Of a stretch of 9,778 nt of DNA, positions 1 through 8,656 are shown piece by piece. The stretch's first letter is position 1; each line of letters begins with the position of its first letter. The notes under the pieces were generated by a model that saw nothing but the letters and a program-made list of their open reading frames with translations, was not told the DNA's origin and searched no databases. The stretch lies in NCBI GenBank assembly GCA_030539815.1, contig JAUNXM010000069.1, positions 1 through 9,778 on the forward strand, in the 5' to 3' direction. Position numbers and translations under genes: made by a program. Source of the stretch: Methanobacterium sp. Lineage in GTDB: Archaea > Methanobacteriota > Methanobacteria > Methanobacteriales > Methanobacteriaceae.

Positions 1-197
1 AAATAAATTTAATTCATTATTCTTCAATTTAAGTTATCGAATTTAATAAGCTAGCAGGGGGTTCCTGTTAAATAAAAATTAGCTTTAGCAGGGTAAAAAA
101 TCAAAAAAAACTATAAATTTTTTCCATTTTACACAAACTATAATTATTATAATAAATTAAATTATTATTAATAATGTGAATTTTATCCAAATTATGG

Positions 198-274
198 AAA
201 CATACCCTTAAAAATGAATTCATAAATATAACCATTATTAAGGATAAATGGTAAGTATAAATCCGGGTATGTTT
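198..274. repeat. Inverted repeat with nested hairpin
   Basis: AAACATACCC (198-207) is exactly complementary to GGGTATGTTT (265-274). Nested between them, ACCATT (231-236) pairs with AATGGT (247-252). The arms are G/C-richer than the surrounding DNA. If transcribed, this could fold as a two-tier stem-loop, either a small RNA or a leader element; at DNA level it could be a paired binding site. No known RNA family is recognised. Confidence 0.4.
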
Positions 275-323
275 AAAATATTAATTCAAAATTAAAAGAA
301 TAGGATTATGCGTAATTAAGTCA

Positions 324-331
324 ATTATAAA
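324..331 (+). promoter_or_regulatory. Possible TATA box for the OB-fold-like gene
   Basis: An ATTATAAA-like box lies about 25-30 bp before a plausible transcription start near 353. That would give a leader of about 34 nt containing the ribosome binding site of the gene at 387. This is inferred from spacing and composition only. Confidence 0.3.
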
Positions 332-386
332 GATCATGGGAAAATTTTAATAACTGAATTATAACATCATGGAAAGAGGGATCGTT

Positions 387-710
387 ATGAGCCAATGGAA
401 AGAAGTTAAAAGAGATGAAGAGGAAGTTGAAAAACCAACCTTCTGGGAACCAGCAGCCCTGGGAGAAACATTGGAAGGTAAATACATTGACCTGGAGGAA
501 GATGTGGGTCAGTTCAAGAGCAAGCTTTACACCGTAAGAACCAGTGACGGGGAAGTGAAGGTCTGGGGTTCCACAGTCCTGGATGAGTTAATGAGAAAGG
601 TGGACTTGGGAAATGAAGTTCGCATAACCTTCAATGGTAAACAACCCTCCAAGAGTGGTAAAAATCCCTGGAAGGATTTCAAAGTGGAATACCGAGAAAA
701 AGTTGATTAA
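387..710 (+). CDS. Small OB-fold-like protein, possible single-stranded nucleic acid binder
   Basis: This encodes a 107-residue, highly charged soluble protein with no signal peptide or membrane segment. I chose ATG 387 because AGAGGG at 375-380 sits at ribosome-binding distance before it. An in-frame ATG at 369 would add six residues but has no such site. After an acidic N-terminal tail, the predicted pattern is strand (GETLEGKYI), strand (KLYTVRT), strand (EVKVWG), short helix (VLDELMRK), strand (NEVRITFNG) and strand (KDFKVEY). This order resembles a five-stranded OB fold as found in small viral and archaeal single-stranded DNA-binding proteins. The Lys-rich loop SKSGKNPWK and scattered aromatics fit nucleic acid contact. 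That assignment is structural inference, not a family match I can prove. It is followed by genes with DNA-processing character, which is suggestive. Confidence 0.6.
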   Translation: MSQWKEVKRDEEEVEKPTFWEPAALGETLEGKYIDLEEDVGQFKSKLYTVRTSDGEVKVWGSTVLDELMRKVDLGNEVRITFNGKQPSKSGKNPWKDFKVEYREKVD

Positions 711-740
711 AAAAAAAATTGTTAAAAATTAAATAATAAA

Positions 741-776
741 TTTTTTCACCAATTAATCATTTAATCTTTAATTGGT
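741..776 (+). terminator. Oligo-T run plus stem-loop after the OB-fold-like gene
   Basis: A T6 run (741-746) lies 30 bp past the stop codon and fits archaeal oligo-U termination. Immediately after it, ACCAATTAA (748-756) pairs perfectly with TTAATTGGT (768-776) around an 11-nt loop. The hairpin follows the T-run rather than preceding it, so it may instead be a 3'-end structure or a regulatory dyad for the next gene. Confidence 0.4.
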
Positions 777-824
777 AACCCTATATTGTATTAAAATTTA
801 TTTTATTAAACATGAAAACCTTAA

Positions 825-1316
825 ATGATTATCATGACCAGTAAAGTATTCACCATTGGCCACAGCAACCATCCATTCAGCCGTTTCATGGAGTTAATCC
901 TGAAACAGGGGGTCCACATGGTGGTGGATGTTCGCACCCGGCCCTACAGTAAATACACGCCCTACTACAGTAAAAAGCCATTGGAAGAAGGGCTGAAAGA
1001 ATACCACTTGAAGTATGTTTATCTGGGGAATAAGATAGGTGGAAAACCTGATGATCCACGATTCTACCATGACGGGAAACTCCTATACCACCTACTGGAG
1101 GATGATGATAAGTACCAGGAAGGACTGGAAGAGTTACTGGAACTGGTTATGGAAAATCAAGTGGTTGTAATGTGCAGTGAAGAGGATCCCTTCCACTGTC
1201 ACCGCCACCATCTCATCAGCCCATCACTCTTGAAACATGGATTGAGTATCACTCATATAAGGGGTAACGGTGATCTGGAGAAGGTTAGAAGTGATTATCA
1301 GGCACGTTTATTTTAA
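825..1316 (+). CDS. DUF488 family protein
   Basis: This is a 163-residue cytosolic protein of the DUF488 family, whose biochemical role is not established. The family's landmarks are all present: TIGHSN near the N-terminus (10-15), [12 protein letters not shown] (35-46), LGNKIGG (67-73), and a C-terminal [14 protein letters not shown] block (117-130). The paired cysteines and histidines of that last block are the likely functional site, probably for a thiol or metal. The length is typical, so the gene looks intact. Neither ATG 825 nor the in-frame ATG 834, which removes three residues, has a Shine-Dalgarno site. An A/T box around 795-806 lies about 25-30 bp upstream of them, so a leaderless mRNA is plausible. 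The gene lies 87 bp before a large helicase on the same strand, which may hint at a shared nucleic acid-related job. That link is inference. Confidence 0.88.
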   Translation: MIIMTSKVFTIGHSNHPFSRFMELILKQGVHMVVDVRTRPYSKYTPYYSKKPLEEGLKEYHLKYVYLGNKIGGKPDDPRFYHDGKLLYHLLEDDDKYQEGLEELLELVMENQVVVMCSEEDPFHCHRHHLISPSLLKHGLSITHIRGNGDLEKVRSDYQARLF

Positions 1317-1343
1317 ATAAAGGTAAGAATATTAATTAAAGAA

Positions 1344-1399
1344 TAACCAGATTCTGTTTTGAAGAAATAATTACATACTAGTTAAGATCTAACCAGATT
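1344..1399. repeat. 10-bp direct repeat upstream of the helicase gene
   Basis: TAACCAGATT occurs at 1344-1353 and again at 1390-1399, with start points 46 bp apart. The second copy ends three bases before the helicase ATG, where a ribosome binding site would normally be. The pair could be an operator overlapping the promoter and start, or chance in A/T-rich DNA. Confidence 0.3.
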
Positions 1400-1402
1400 T
1401 AA

Positions 1403-4213
<2,811 letters not shown>

Positions 4214-4241
4214 TTATGTCACCAGTAGGGTGGGAATTTTT

Positions 4242-5051
4242 GTGAACAGAATAGAATTAAACAGCACTGATATTTTTTATGAAGATAATGGAACTGGTTA
4301 TCCAGTTGTACTCGTCCATGGTATGGGCAGTGACCATACTGTTTGGCAGGGAATCATTCCGTTGCTCAGGGATAATTATCGTGTTTTGGCTCTGGATCTG
4401 CGTGGCCATGGCCACTCCATGAAAACCCCTGGACCCTACACCATGGAGTTGTTCTCCCATGATATTTACCAGTTCTTAGAATCTTTAAACATAGACCAGG
4501 CCCACTTTATAGGCCACTCCATGGGTGGTTCCATACTCCTGGAACTAGCACTCCAACATCCTGGGAAGATTAGGTCCTTGACTCTTATTTCAAGTTTTGC
4601 TTTTGTTGACCAGCCATTAAAGGAGATTTTTCTAAATCTGGATAAAATTCTAGAATATCAAGGATTTGACCAGTTTTTTGATGCCTGTATGGAGCTTACC
4701 TACACATCCCAATTCCAGTTGGATAATCAGGAAGCATTGCATAAAATCCGAAGAATCATGGGCAAAAATAATCCCATACCCCCATTAAGGGACACCATAA
4801 ATGCCTGTTTAGAGGTGAACCTCATTGATTTTTTGGGGAGTATTCAGATACCCAGCCTAATTATTGCCGGTGCAATGGATTGTTTTACCCCGACCTACCT
4901 TGGAGAAAAAATACAAGAAAAACTTCCCCAGTCATGTTTTAAAATAATGGAAGGAGTTGGACACAATCTACCAGTTGAAAAAGCCCATGAAACATATTTA
5001 ATTATCATGGAGTTTCTAGAAGTTATAAAAATCCCATCCAATCCACCATAA
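4242..5051 (+). CDS. Alpha/beta hydrolase
   Basis: This is a 269-residue cytosolic alpha/beta-hydrolase-fold enzyme of the esterase/haloperoxidase-like class; the substrate cannot be read from sequence. From the chosen start, the oxyanion-hole segment HGMG is at 26-29, the nucleophile elbow GHSMGG at 91-96 (Ser93), the acid in AGAMDCF (Asp213) and the catalytic His in GVGHN (His241). The triad is therefore complete and the length is typical. The start is GTG 4242, because AGGGTGGG at 4226-4233 is a good ribosome binding site eight bases before it. An in-frame GTG at 4230 overlaps that site and would add four residues. The gene starts 28 bp after the helicase stop with no terminator between, so the two are probably co-transcribed. 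Co-transcription does not by itself imply a shared function. Confidence 0.9.
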   Translation: MNRIELNSTDIFYEDNGTGYPVVLVHGMGSDHTVWQGIIPLLRDNYRVLALDLRGHGHSMKTPGPYTMELFSHDIYQFLESLNIDQAHFIGHSMGGSILLELALQHPGKIRSLTLISSFAFVDQPLKEIFLNLDKILEYQGFDQFFDACMELTYTSQFQLDNQEALHKIRRIMGKNNPIPPLRDTINACLEVNLIDFLGSIQIPSLIIAGAMDCFTPTYLGEKIQEKLPQSCFKIMEGVGHNLPVEKAHETYLIIMEFLEVIKIPSNPP

Positions 5052-5139
5052 ACAAGATCGATGATGATTTTTAATACATCTCTAAAAAAAAAATGAGTTT
5101 TCACTGAAAGATTTTATTATAGTAAGTTATAACTAATAT

Positions 5140-5153
5140 AAAATGATATATTA
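5140..5153 (+). promoter_or_regulatory. Candidate promoter in the 5052-5286 gap
   Basis: The 235-bp gap after the hydrolase contains an AAAATGATATATTA segment that resembles an archaeal TATA box. A start near 5172 would leave a leader of about 115 nt before the lipoprotein gene. That leader contains a possible 10-codon ORF at 5205-5237 (MKKWFVYGKN). A T5 run at 5068-5072 is a weak terminator candidate for the hydrolase gene. Nothing else stands out. Confidence 0.3.
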
Positions 5154-5286
5154 ATACAGCCAATTAAACCAGTGGAAGTTAAAATTTTAAAGACCAGGAA
5201 AATCATGAAAAAATGGTTTGTTTATGGTAAAAATTAGGGAATTAAGATAATTCTTCTTAGGGAGTAAGTATAGGGGGAAATAATAT

Positions 5287-5502
5287 ATGAAGAAAAAGGA
5301 AGTGGTTGTCTTACTTTTAGTAATTATGATGTCCGTTGTTATGGTCTCTGGATGTACCATGACCGAAGGAGAAGAAGATAACGATGGTAGTGGTGACCTT
5401 GAGGAGGATGATTCATACCATGGTGGTGTACTATCCATTACTGCTGCCCAGTTTTTAACGGAATATCAAGGAGCCCCTAATCCGAAGTTGTATAAAAATT
5501 AA
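5287..5502 (+). CDS. Very small predicted lipoprotein
   Basis: This is a 71-residue exported protein. A basic start (MKKK) leads into a hydrophobic stretch and the lipobox VSGC, with Cys23 as the predicted lipidated residue. That leaves a mature chain of only about 49 residues. The mature part opens with a very acidic linker rich in Glu, Asp and Gly (26-42), then a short mixed segment ending in KLYKN. AGGGGGA at 5272-5278, eight bases before ATG, is a good ribosome binding site. The acidic linker after the lipid anchor is typical of archaeal surface lipoproteins that normally carry a larger domain. Here no such domain follows, so this may be a truncated remnant or a genuine micro-lipoprotein. 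I found no continuing coding frame after the stop. No family recognised. Confidence 0.6.
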   Translation: MKKKEVVVLLLVIMMSVVMVSGCTMTEGEEDNDGSGDLEEDDSYHGGVLSITAAQFLTEYQGAPNPKLYKN

Positions 5503-5537
5503 AAATTATTACTGTTTTTAAATTTAAAACTATCAAG

Positions 5538-5601
5538 TTTACCAATTAAAGGTAAATCTTAAGGATATTATTGAATAGGTATATTTGATACCATTTTTTT
5601 T
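5538..5601 (+). terminator. Hairpin and T8 run after the lipoprotein gene
   Basis: TTTACC (5538-5543) pairs with GGTAAA (5551-5556) over a 7-nt loop, and a T8 run follows at 5594-5601. The T-run alone is enough for archaeal termination. The hairpin lies some distance upstream, so its contribution is uncertain. Confidence 0.45.
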
Positions 5602-5632
5602 ACTAAACTCGGTATTTACTGTTTAGGGGAGA

Positions 5633-5698
5633 ATGTGGAAAGCTAAGGTCCATGATGAATCAATTAAGAGAAAAATGTACCAGCGTCCCTATAAATAA
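5633..5698 (+). CDS. Possible 21-residue basic small ORF
   Basis: The ORF ATG(5633)-TAA(5698) would encode MWKAKVHDESIKRKMYQRPYK, given here as one 21-residue peptide beginning MWKAK and ending QRPYK. AGGGGAG lies just upstream but is only one or two bases from the ATG, which is closer than normal. The sequence is more G/C-balanced than its surroundings and is flanked by oligo-T runs. It could be a small protein, the worn 3' end of a former gene, or chance. Confidence 0.18.
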   Translation: MWKAKVHDESIKRKMYQRPYK

Positions 5699-5718
5699 AT
5701 AAATATTTCAATTCTCTG

Positions 5719-5726
5719 TTTTTTTT
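5719..5726 (+). terminator. Plus-strand T8 run
   Basis: Eight consecutive T residues lie in the convergent gap between the lipoprotein region and the minus-strand propeller gene. This fits a factor-independent archaeal terminator for anything transcribed from the left. Confidence 0.4.
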
Positions 5727-5754
5727 AAACTCTAAATAATCATCTCTTTTATGT

Positions 5755-5762
5755 AAAAAAAA
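5755..5762 (-). terminator. T8 run ending the minus-strand propeller gene
   Basis: The plus strand has A8 here, so the minus-strand transcript carries U8 starting six bases after its stop codon. This is the expected position and sequence for an archaeal oligo-U terminator. Confidence 0.55.
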
Positions 5763-5767
5763 TAGAA

Positions 5768-7012
5768 TTATAGTTTAAAAAACTCTCTTCTTTTGGGGAT
5801 TAAGAGACCACTGAATATAAAGAATATGGCTGTTACTAGCAGGAATGATGACATTCCAGTGTTTTGCATGCCTATAGTTCCAATCATTTGTTGTGTAGTA
5901 GTTGTGGCTGCGCTGGTGGGATTGATCACCGGGTTTCTTGGTGACTGGAAATGAGCATAGTTCAGGCTACCGTGGTAACTGATGTGGGGATCACCATAGG
6001 AGTCCAGTGCAATTGCAGTTCTACCATCACCAGCAGGACCTAAGAGCATAGTATTCCAGGATATGCCATCATTATAGGCATATTTTAGGGAATATGCATT
6101 TGAACTGTCTTCTGAGAGGTAACTGATGTGAGCCAGATTGTTGAACATTGCGATGGAAGTGTACCATCCCACACTTAGAGTAAAATCACGGTCCACAGTT
6201 TCAGTTATCCATCCCGATGCGGTTTTGTAGCTGTATTTTAAAACTGGTATTAGTTCTCCGGCATTACTGATATAACTGAAATGTGGGTAGTTGGATGAAT
6301 CCAGCTTCATTGATTGATACGCTCCGTTAATAACCTCCTCAGTATGCCATGTGGTTGGGTTTTTAGTTGCATACTTAATCATTCCCCCCACGGAACTTTG
6401 ATATCCGATGTGAGGTTTCTGATTAGATCCAAGGTCAATAGATATATAACCAGTGATGGGGCCGTCAATTAATGGATCAACATGCCAACCGCTTGAATCT
6501 TGGTAGGCATAGGCTAAATAGGTAGAATCATCACTAATTCCAAAGGCAACATGGGGATAACCATTGGCATCCATTATCAAATCCAGTGCCCCCCCTGCGT
6601 TTAAGGTACCTGGAACTTTCTCCAGAATCCATGTTTGACTCTGTTTATAAGCATAGTAGACGTAGTTATTGTCGTCTGACTCATCTTTATTTACATAAAC
6701 AATATAGGGCTGGTTGTTGAATGTGGCAATGGCATTGTAGGTCCTGGTTTCAGTATCAATCACTTCTGTTTCCCATCCTGATCCATCGTTATAGGCATAT
6801 TTAAGACCACTTTGACTCCCCCCATCGTAGGAATAAGAATAGCTGATATGAGGATTTCCAGCTTCATCCACTGCTATATCATTTTGACTGCCAGATTCAG
6901 GGTCCGGATCAATGGTTGTTGTGTCCCATGTTCCTTCTTCTGCTGAAACTACACTGCAAGTAACCAATGCCAGTAGAAAACAAAAGAAAATTAATGATAT
7001 TGGTGTTTTCAT
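5768..7012 (-). CDS. Secreted, membrane-anchored seven-bladed beta-propeller-like protein
   Basis: This is a 414-residue surface protein. A signal peptide (about 1-24, predicted cleavage after VVSA) is followed by seven repeats of about 40-50 residues, near 29-76, 80-123, 128-171, 176-217, 222-265, 268-314 and 319-355. Each repeat runs W-x-T/E-x-x-V/I, then a strand such as AIALD, then G-x-PHISY, then LKYAYND. That pattern, four strands closed by a conserved aromatic, suggests a seven-bladed propeller facing outside the cell. A Thr/Ser/Pro-rich linker (about 357-380) leads to a C-terminal membrane helix (about 389-405) and a basic tail (PKRRE) that would hold the protein on the membrane. No catalytic signature is visible, so binding or adhesion is the best guess. 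The start is fixed by an excellent Shine-Dalgarno site. The gene is transcribed towards the lipoprotein region and stands alone. Confidence 0.85.
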   Translation of the reverse strand: MKTPISLIFFCFLLALVTCSVVSAEEGTWDTTTIDPDPESGSQNDIAVDEAGNPHISYSYSYDGGSQSGLKYAYNDGSGWETEVIDTETRTYNAIATFNNQPYIVYVNKDESDDNNYVYYAYKQSQTWILEKVPGTLNAGGALDLIMDANGYPHVAFGISDDSTYLAYAYQDSSGWHVDPLIDGPITGYISIDLGSNQKPHIGYQSSVGGMIKYATKNPTTWHTEEVINGAYQSMKLDSSNYPHFSYISNAGELIPVLKYSYKTASGWITETVDRDFTLSVGWYTSIAMFNNLAHISYLSEDSSNAYSLKYAYNDGISWNTMLLGPAGDGRTAIALDSYGDPHISYHGSLNYAHFQSPRNPVINPTSAATTTTQQMIGTIGMQNTGMSSFLLVTAIFFIFSGLLIPKRREFFKL

Positions 7013-7019
7013 AATATTT

Positions 7020-7029
7020 CACCTCCTTT
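7020..7029 (-). promoter_or_regulatory. Near-perfect Shine-Dalgarno site
   Basis: On the minus strand this reads AAAGGAGGTG, seven bases before the propeller-protein ATG. It is the closest match to the archaeal anti-Shine-Dalgarno sequence in the window. It fixes the start codon and predicts efficient translation. Confidence 0.85.
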
Positions 7030-7242
7030 AGGCCTGATAGGGTCAGCATAGAAATATGGTGGATGTATTAATGAATGATCACTGATTCAGGTGTGATAAG
7101 GTTGCGTTTTACTGGATTTCAGGTGAATATAATTTAGTGCTGACTTACTATACAATTGTTAGTCGTGATTAATATTTTTTGGTATTGAGACTTTTCAATT
7201 AGTGAGATAGCAAATAATTTGTAAATTCTTAGAAATAAAAAA
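7030..7242. other. Divergent intergenic region
   Basis: This is the left part of the roughly 380-bp gap between the minus-strand propeller gene and the plus-strand magnesium transporter. No gene is seen. It must contain the propeller gene's promoter. A/T boxes near 7120-7132 and 7165-7178 (read on the minus strand) are candidates, but neither is distinctive enough to choose. The 7030-7110 part is noticeably less A/T-rich than the rest, so the propeller mRNA may have a long leader. Confidence 0.4.
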
Positions 7243-7258
7243 GAAATACTTATATTTA
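7243..7258 (+). promoter_or_regulatory. Promoter of the magnesium transporter gene
   Basis: GAAATACTTATATTTA has an A-rich BRE-like stretch followed by a TATA box (about 7249-7257), the classic archaeal layout. It predicts a transcription start near 7278. The leader would be about 64 nt to the upstream ATA candidate start, or about 115 nt to the first ATG. Confidence 0.5.
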
Positions 7259-7341
7259 TTCCTAATCCCAAGTTCAACCTTTAAAGTTAAATCTAATTAA
7301 AATAAAAACTCTATAATAGTTTAACAATAGGGGGAATCCCA

Positions 7342-7392
7342 ATAAACATTGAAAATTCAGTTGATTATCCTAGGGAAACTGCCGGAGAAAAT
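7342..7392 (+). other. Probable N-terminal coding extension of the magnesium transporter (ATA start candidate)
   Basis: The reading frame of the gene at 7393 is open back to a stop at 7303-7305 but contains no ATG, GTG or TTG. These 17 codons read [17 protein letters not shown] and include Y-P-x-x-T-A-G-x-x-M, the MgtE family motif that joins to the first CBS domain. A GGGGG ribosome binding site (7330-7334) lies seven bases before ATA 7342. Translation may therefore begin at a non-canonical AUA. A less likely alternative is that the extension is a vestige and ATG 7393 is used, with GGAG at 7384-7387. Confidence 0.5.
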
Positions 7393-8343
7393 ATGGTCTC
7401 CACGGTTCCGGTTTACAATCTTCAGGATACTTTAAAAGTGGTTGAAGAACACTTACTCCACAATTCCTGTGATTATTGTACCATGGATTATATCTATTTA
7501 ACCAACCTTGAAAACACCCTAAAAGGTGTTATATCAATTAAAAATTTAGTTAAGGCCCGGGATAAATCATTACCCGCCAGTAAAATAATGGTAGAAGATA
7601 TAGTAACAGTTACTCCAGACACTGGACAGGAAAGGGTGGTTTACCTGGCCCTTTCTAATGGCCTTAAAAGTATACCAGTAGTGGATGAAGAAGGGAAACT
7701 AATGGGAGCAGTACCCTACGACACCATACTGCAGATATTTAACCAGGAAGTGCAGAGGGACATTTTCAACTTTGGAGGTATATTTCACCGGGTAGGTGAT
7801 GAGTACACCAGCATACATTCATCAGCTACTCACATGTTCCGATCAAGAATCCCCTGGCTTATTATTGGAGTTGTTGGTGGAACACTGGCTGCATCTTTGA
7901 TTGCCCAGTTTGAGGAGCTTCTCTCCAGTTTCATTGCCCTGGCCAGTTTCATACCAGTGATGGTCTACATGAGTGATGCTGCTGGGGCCCAGACTGAAGC
8001 CCTGATCATCAGAAGCATGGCCCTGGACACCAAACTCAATGTTAGGAAATATTTGACCAGGGAAATAGTAGTAGCCACTGCCCTGGCTATGGTATCCGGA
8101 GCTTTCGCAGCATTGTTGGCCTACCTCACTCGTCAAAATCTTATTCTGGGATTTATAATTTTCCTGGCCCTGTTTTTTAGCATCATTGCCTCGGTATCCA
8201 TAAACACCTTCGCACCTCTAATTTTAAGAAGATTCAACTACGACCCTGCCCTGGCTACTGGTCCCTTAGCCACCATCTTCAGTGATATTGCCACTCTAGC
8301 CATCTACCTGGCAGTAGCCATGACCTTATTGCATAACACCTGA
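7393..8343 (+). CDS. mgtE: MgtE-type magnesium transporter lacking the N domain
   Basis: This is an inner-membrane Mg2+ channel/transporter of the MgtE (SLC41-like) family, 316 residues from the first ATG. Two CBS domains occupy about 1-120 (MVSTVPVY start, [26 protein letters not shown]). A linker (about 120-150) leads to five predicted membrane helices (about 153-172, 177-195, 223-245, 248-275 and 295-313). Family signatures in the pore region are [30 protein letters not shown] and [15 protein letters not shown]. Asp298 is the likely counterpart of the Mg2+-coordinating pore aspartate. Full MgtE is about 450 residues with an N-terminal helical domain that helps CBS domains gate the pore. 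Here that domain is missing and the gene begins at the junction motif, so gating may differ. Conserved codons upstream suggest the true start is earlier, probably 7342. The gene appears monocistronic, with its own promoter and terminator. Confidence 0.9.
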   Translation: MVSTVPVYNLQDTLKVVEEHLLHNSCDYCTMDYIYLTNLENTLKGVISIKNLVKARDKSLPASKIMVEDIVTVTPDTGQERVVYLALSNGLKSIPVVDEEGKLMGAVPYDTILQIFNQEVQRDIFNFGGIFHRVGDEYTSIHSSATHMFRSRIPWLIIGVVGGTLAASLIAQFEELLSSFIALASFIPVMVYMSDAAGAQTEALIIRSMALDTKLNVRKYLTREIVVATALAMVSGAFAALLAYLTRQNLILGFIIFLALFFSIIASVSINTFAPLILRRFNYDPALATGPLATIFSDIATLAIYLAVAMTLLHNT

Positions 8344-8373
8344 TCCCTTTTTTTCATATCAATTATAAAAGGC

Positions 8374-8420
8374 ATAATAAAAGTCCAGTCAATAAAATAA
8401 AGGTACTTTTTATTATTTTT
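8374..8420 (+). terminator. Hairpin terminator after the magnesium transporter
   Basis: ATAATAAAAGT (8374-8384) pairs with ACTTTTTATTAT (8405-8416), an 11-bp stem with one bulged T, followed by more T residues to 8420. A T7 run directly after the stop codon (8348-8354) is an additional oligo-U terminator. Confidence 0.55.
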
Positions 8421-8609
8421 CTATGAGATGAGTTTTACAATATTATAACAAGATTTAACAAGCTTTTGTTATATTAATACAACTAATTTCAAGGGGGATA
8501 AGATTTAAAGGGATTGTAATAATATTTGAGTTAAAATATTCAATTGCACCTTAAGAAAAAGATTTAAAGTTAAAAATAAAGATTGGTATTTGATCTAAGT
8601 TTAAATTAT
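8421..8609. repeat. Leader region with three AAGATTTAA copies and an inverted repeat
   Basis: This gene-free stretch before the octapeptide-repeat gene contains AAGATTTAA at 8450-8458, 8500-8508 and 8559-8567, all in the same orientation. It also has an exact 8-bp inverted repeat, TATAACAA (8444-8451) with TTGTTATA (8466-8473), that encloses the first copy. These could be regulator sites for the downstream gene. The low sequence complexity means chance cannot be excluded. Confidence 0.3.
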
Positions 8610-8626
8610 GATATAAAATATATATT
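8610..8626 (+). promoter_or_regulatory. TATA-like box of the octapeptide-repeat gene
   Basis: The run GATATAAAATATATATT lies about 30-45 bp before the ATG at 8657. It would place the transcription start near 8640, just ahead of the ribosome binding site AGGGGGTGGG (8642-8651), giving a very short leader. Confidence 0.4.
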
Positions 8627-8656
8627 GTTCTGAAATGATTAAGGGGGTGGGATTAT

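Larger units (their letters stand above)
1..368. other. AT-rich intergenic region with short palindromes
   Basis: I find no convincing gene in this stretch. It is extremely AT-rich and contains several small dyads. AAGCTA (48-53) pairs with TAGCTT (80-85) around a G-run that itself has a CAGG/CCTG dyad. Two perfect all-A/T 12-bp palindromes lie at 144-155 and 164-175. A longer inverted repeat at 198-274 is listed separately. The region probably holds the end of an upstream transcription unit and the promoter of the gene at 387. Confidence 0.6.

Noticed and set aside
812..844. Ten-codon upstream ORF overlapping the DUF488 start
   Set aside because: It has no ribosome binding site and no sign of conservation that I can judge. 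It is probably incidental in the leader.
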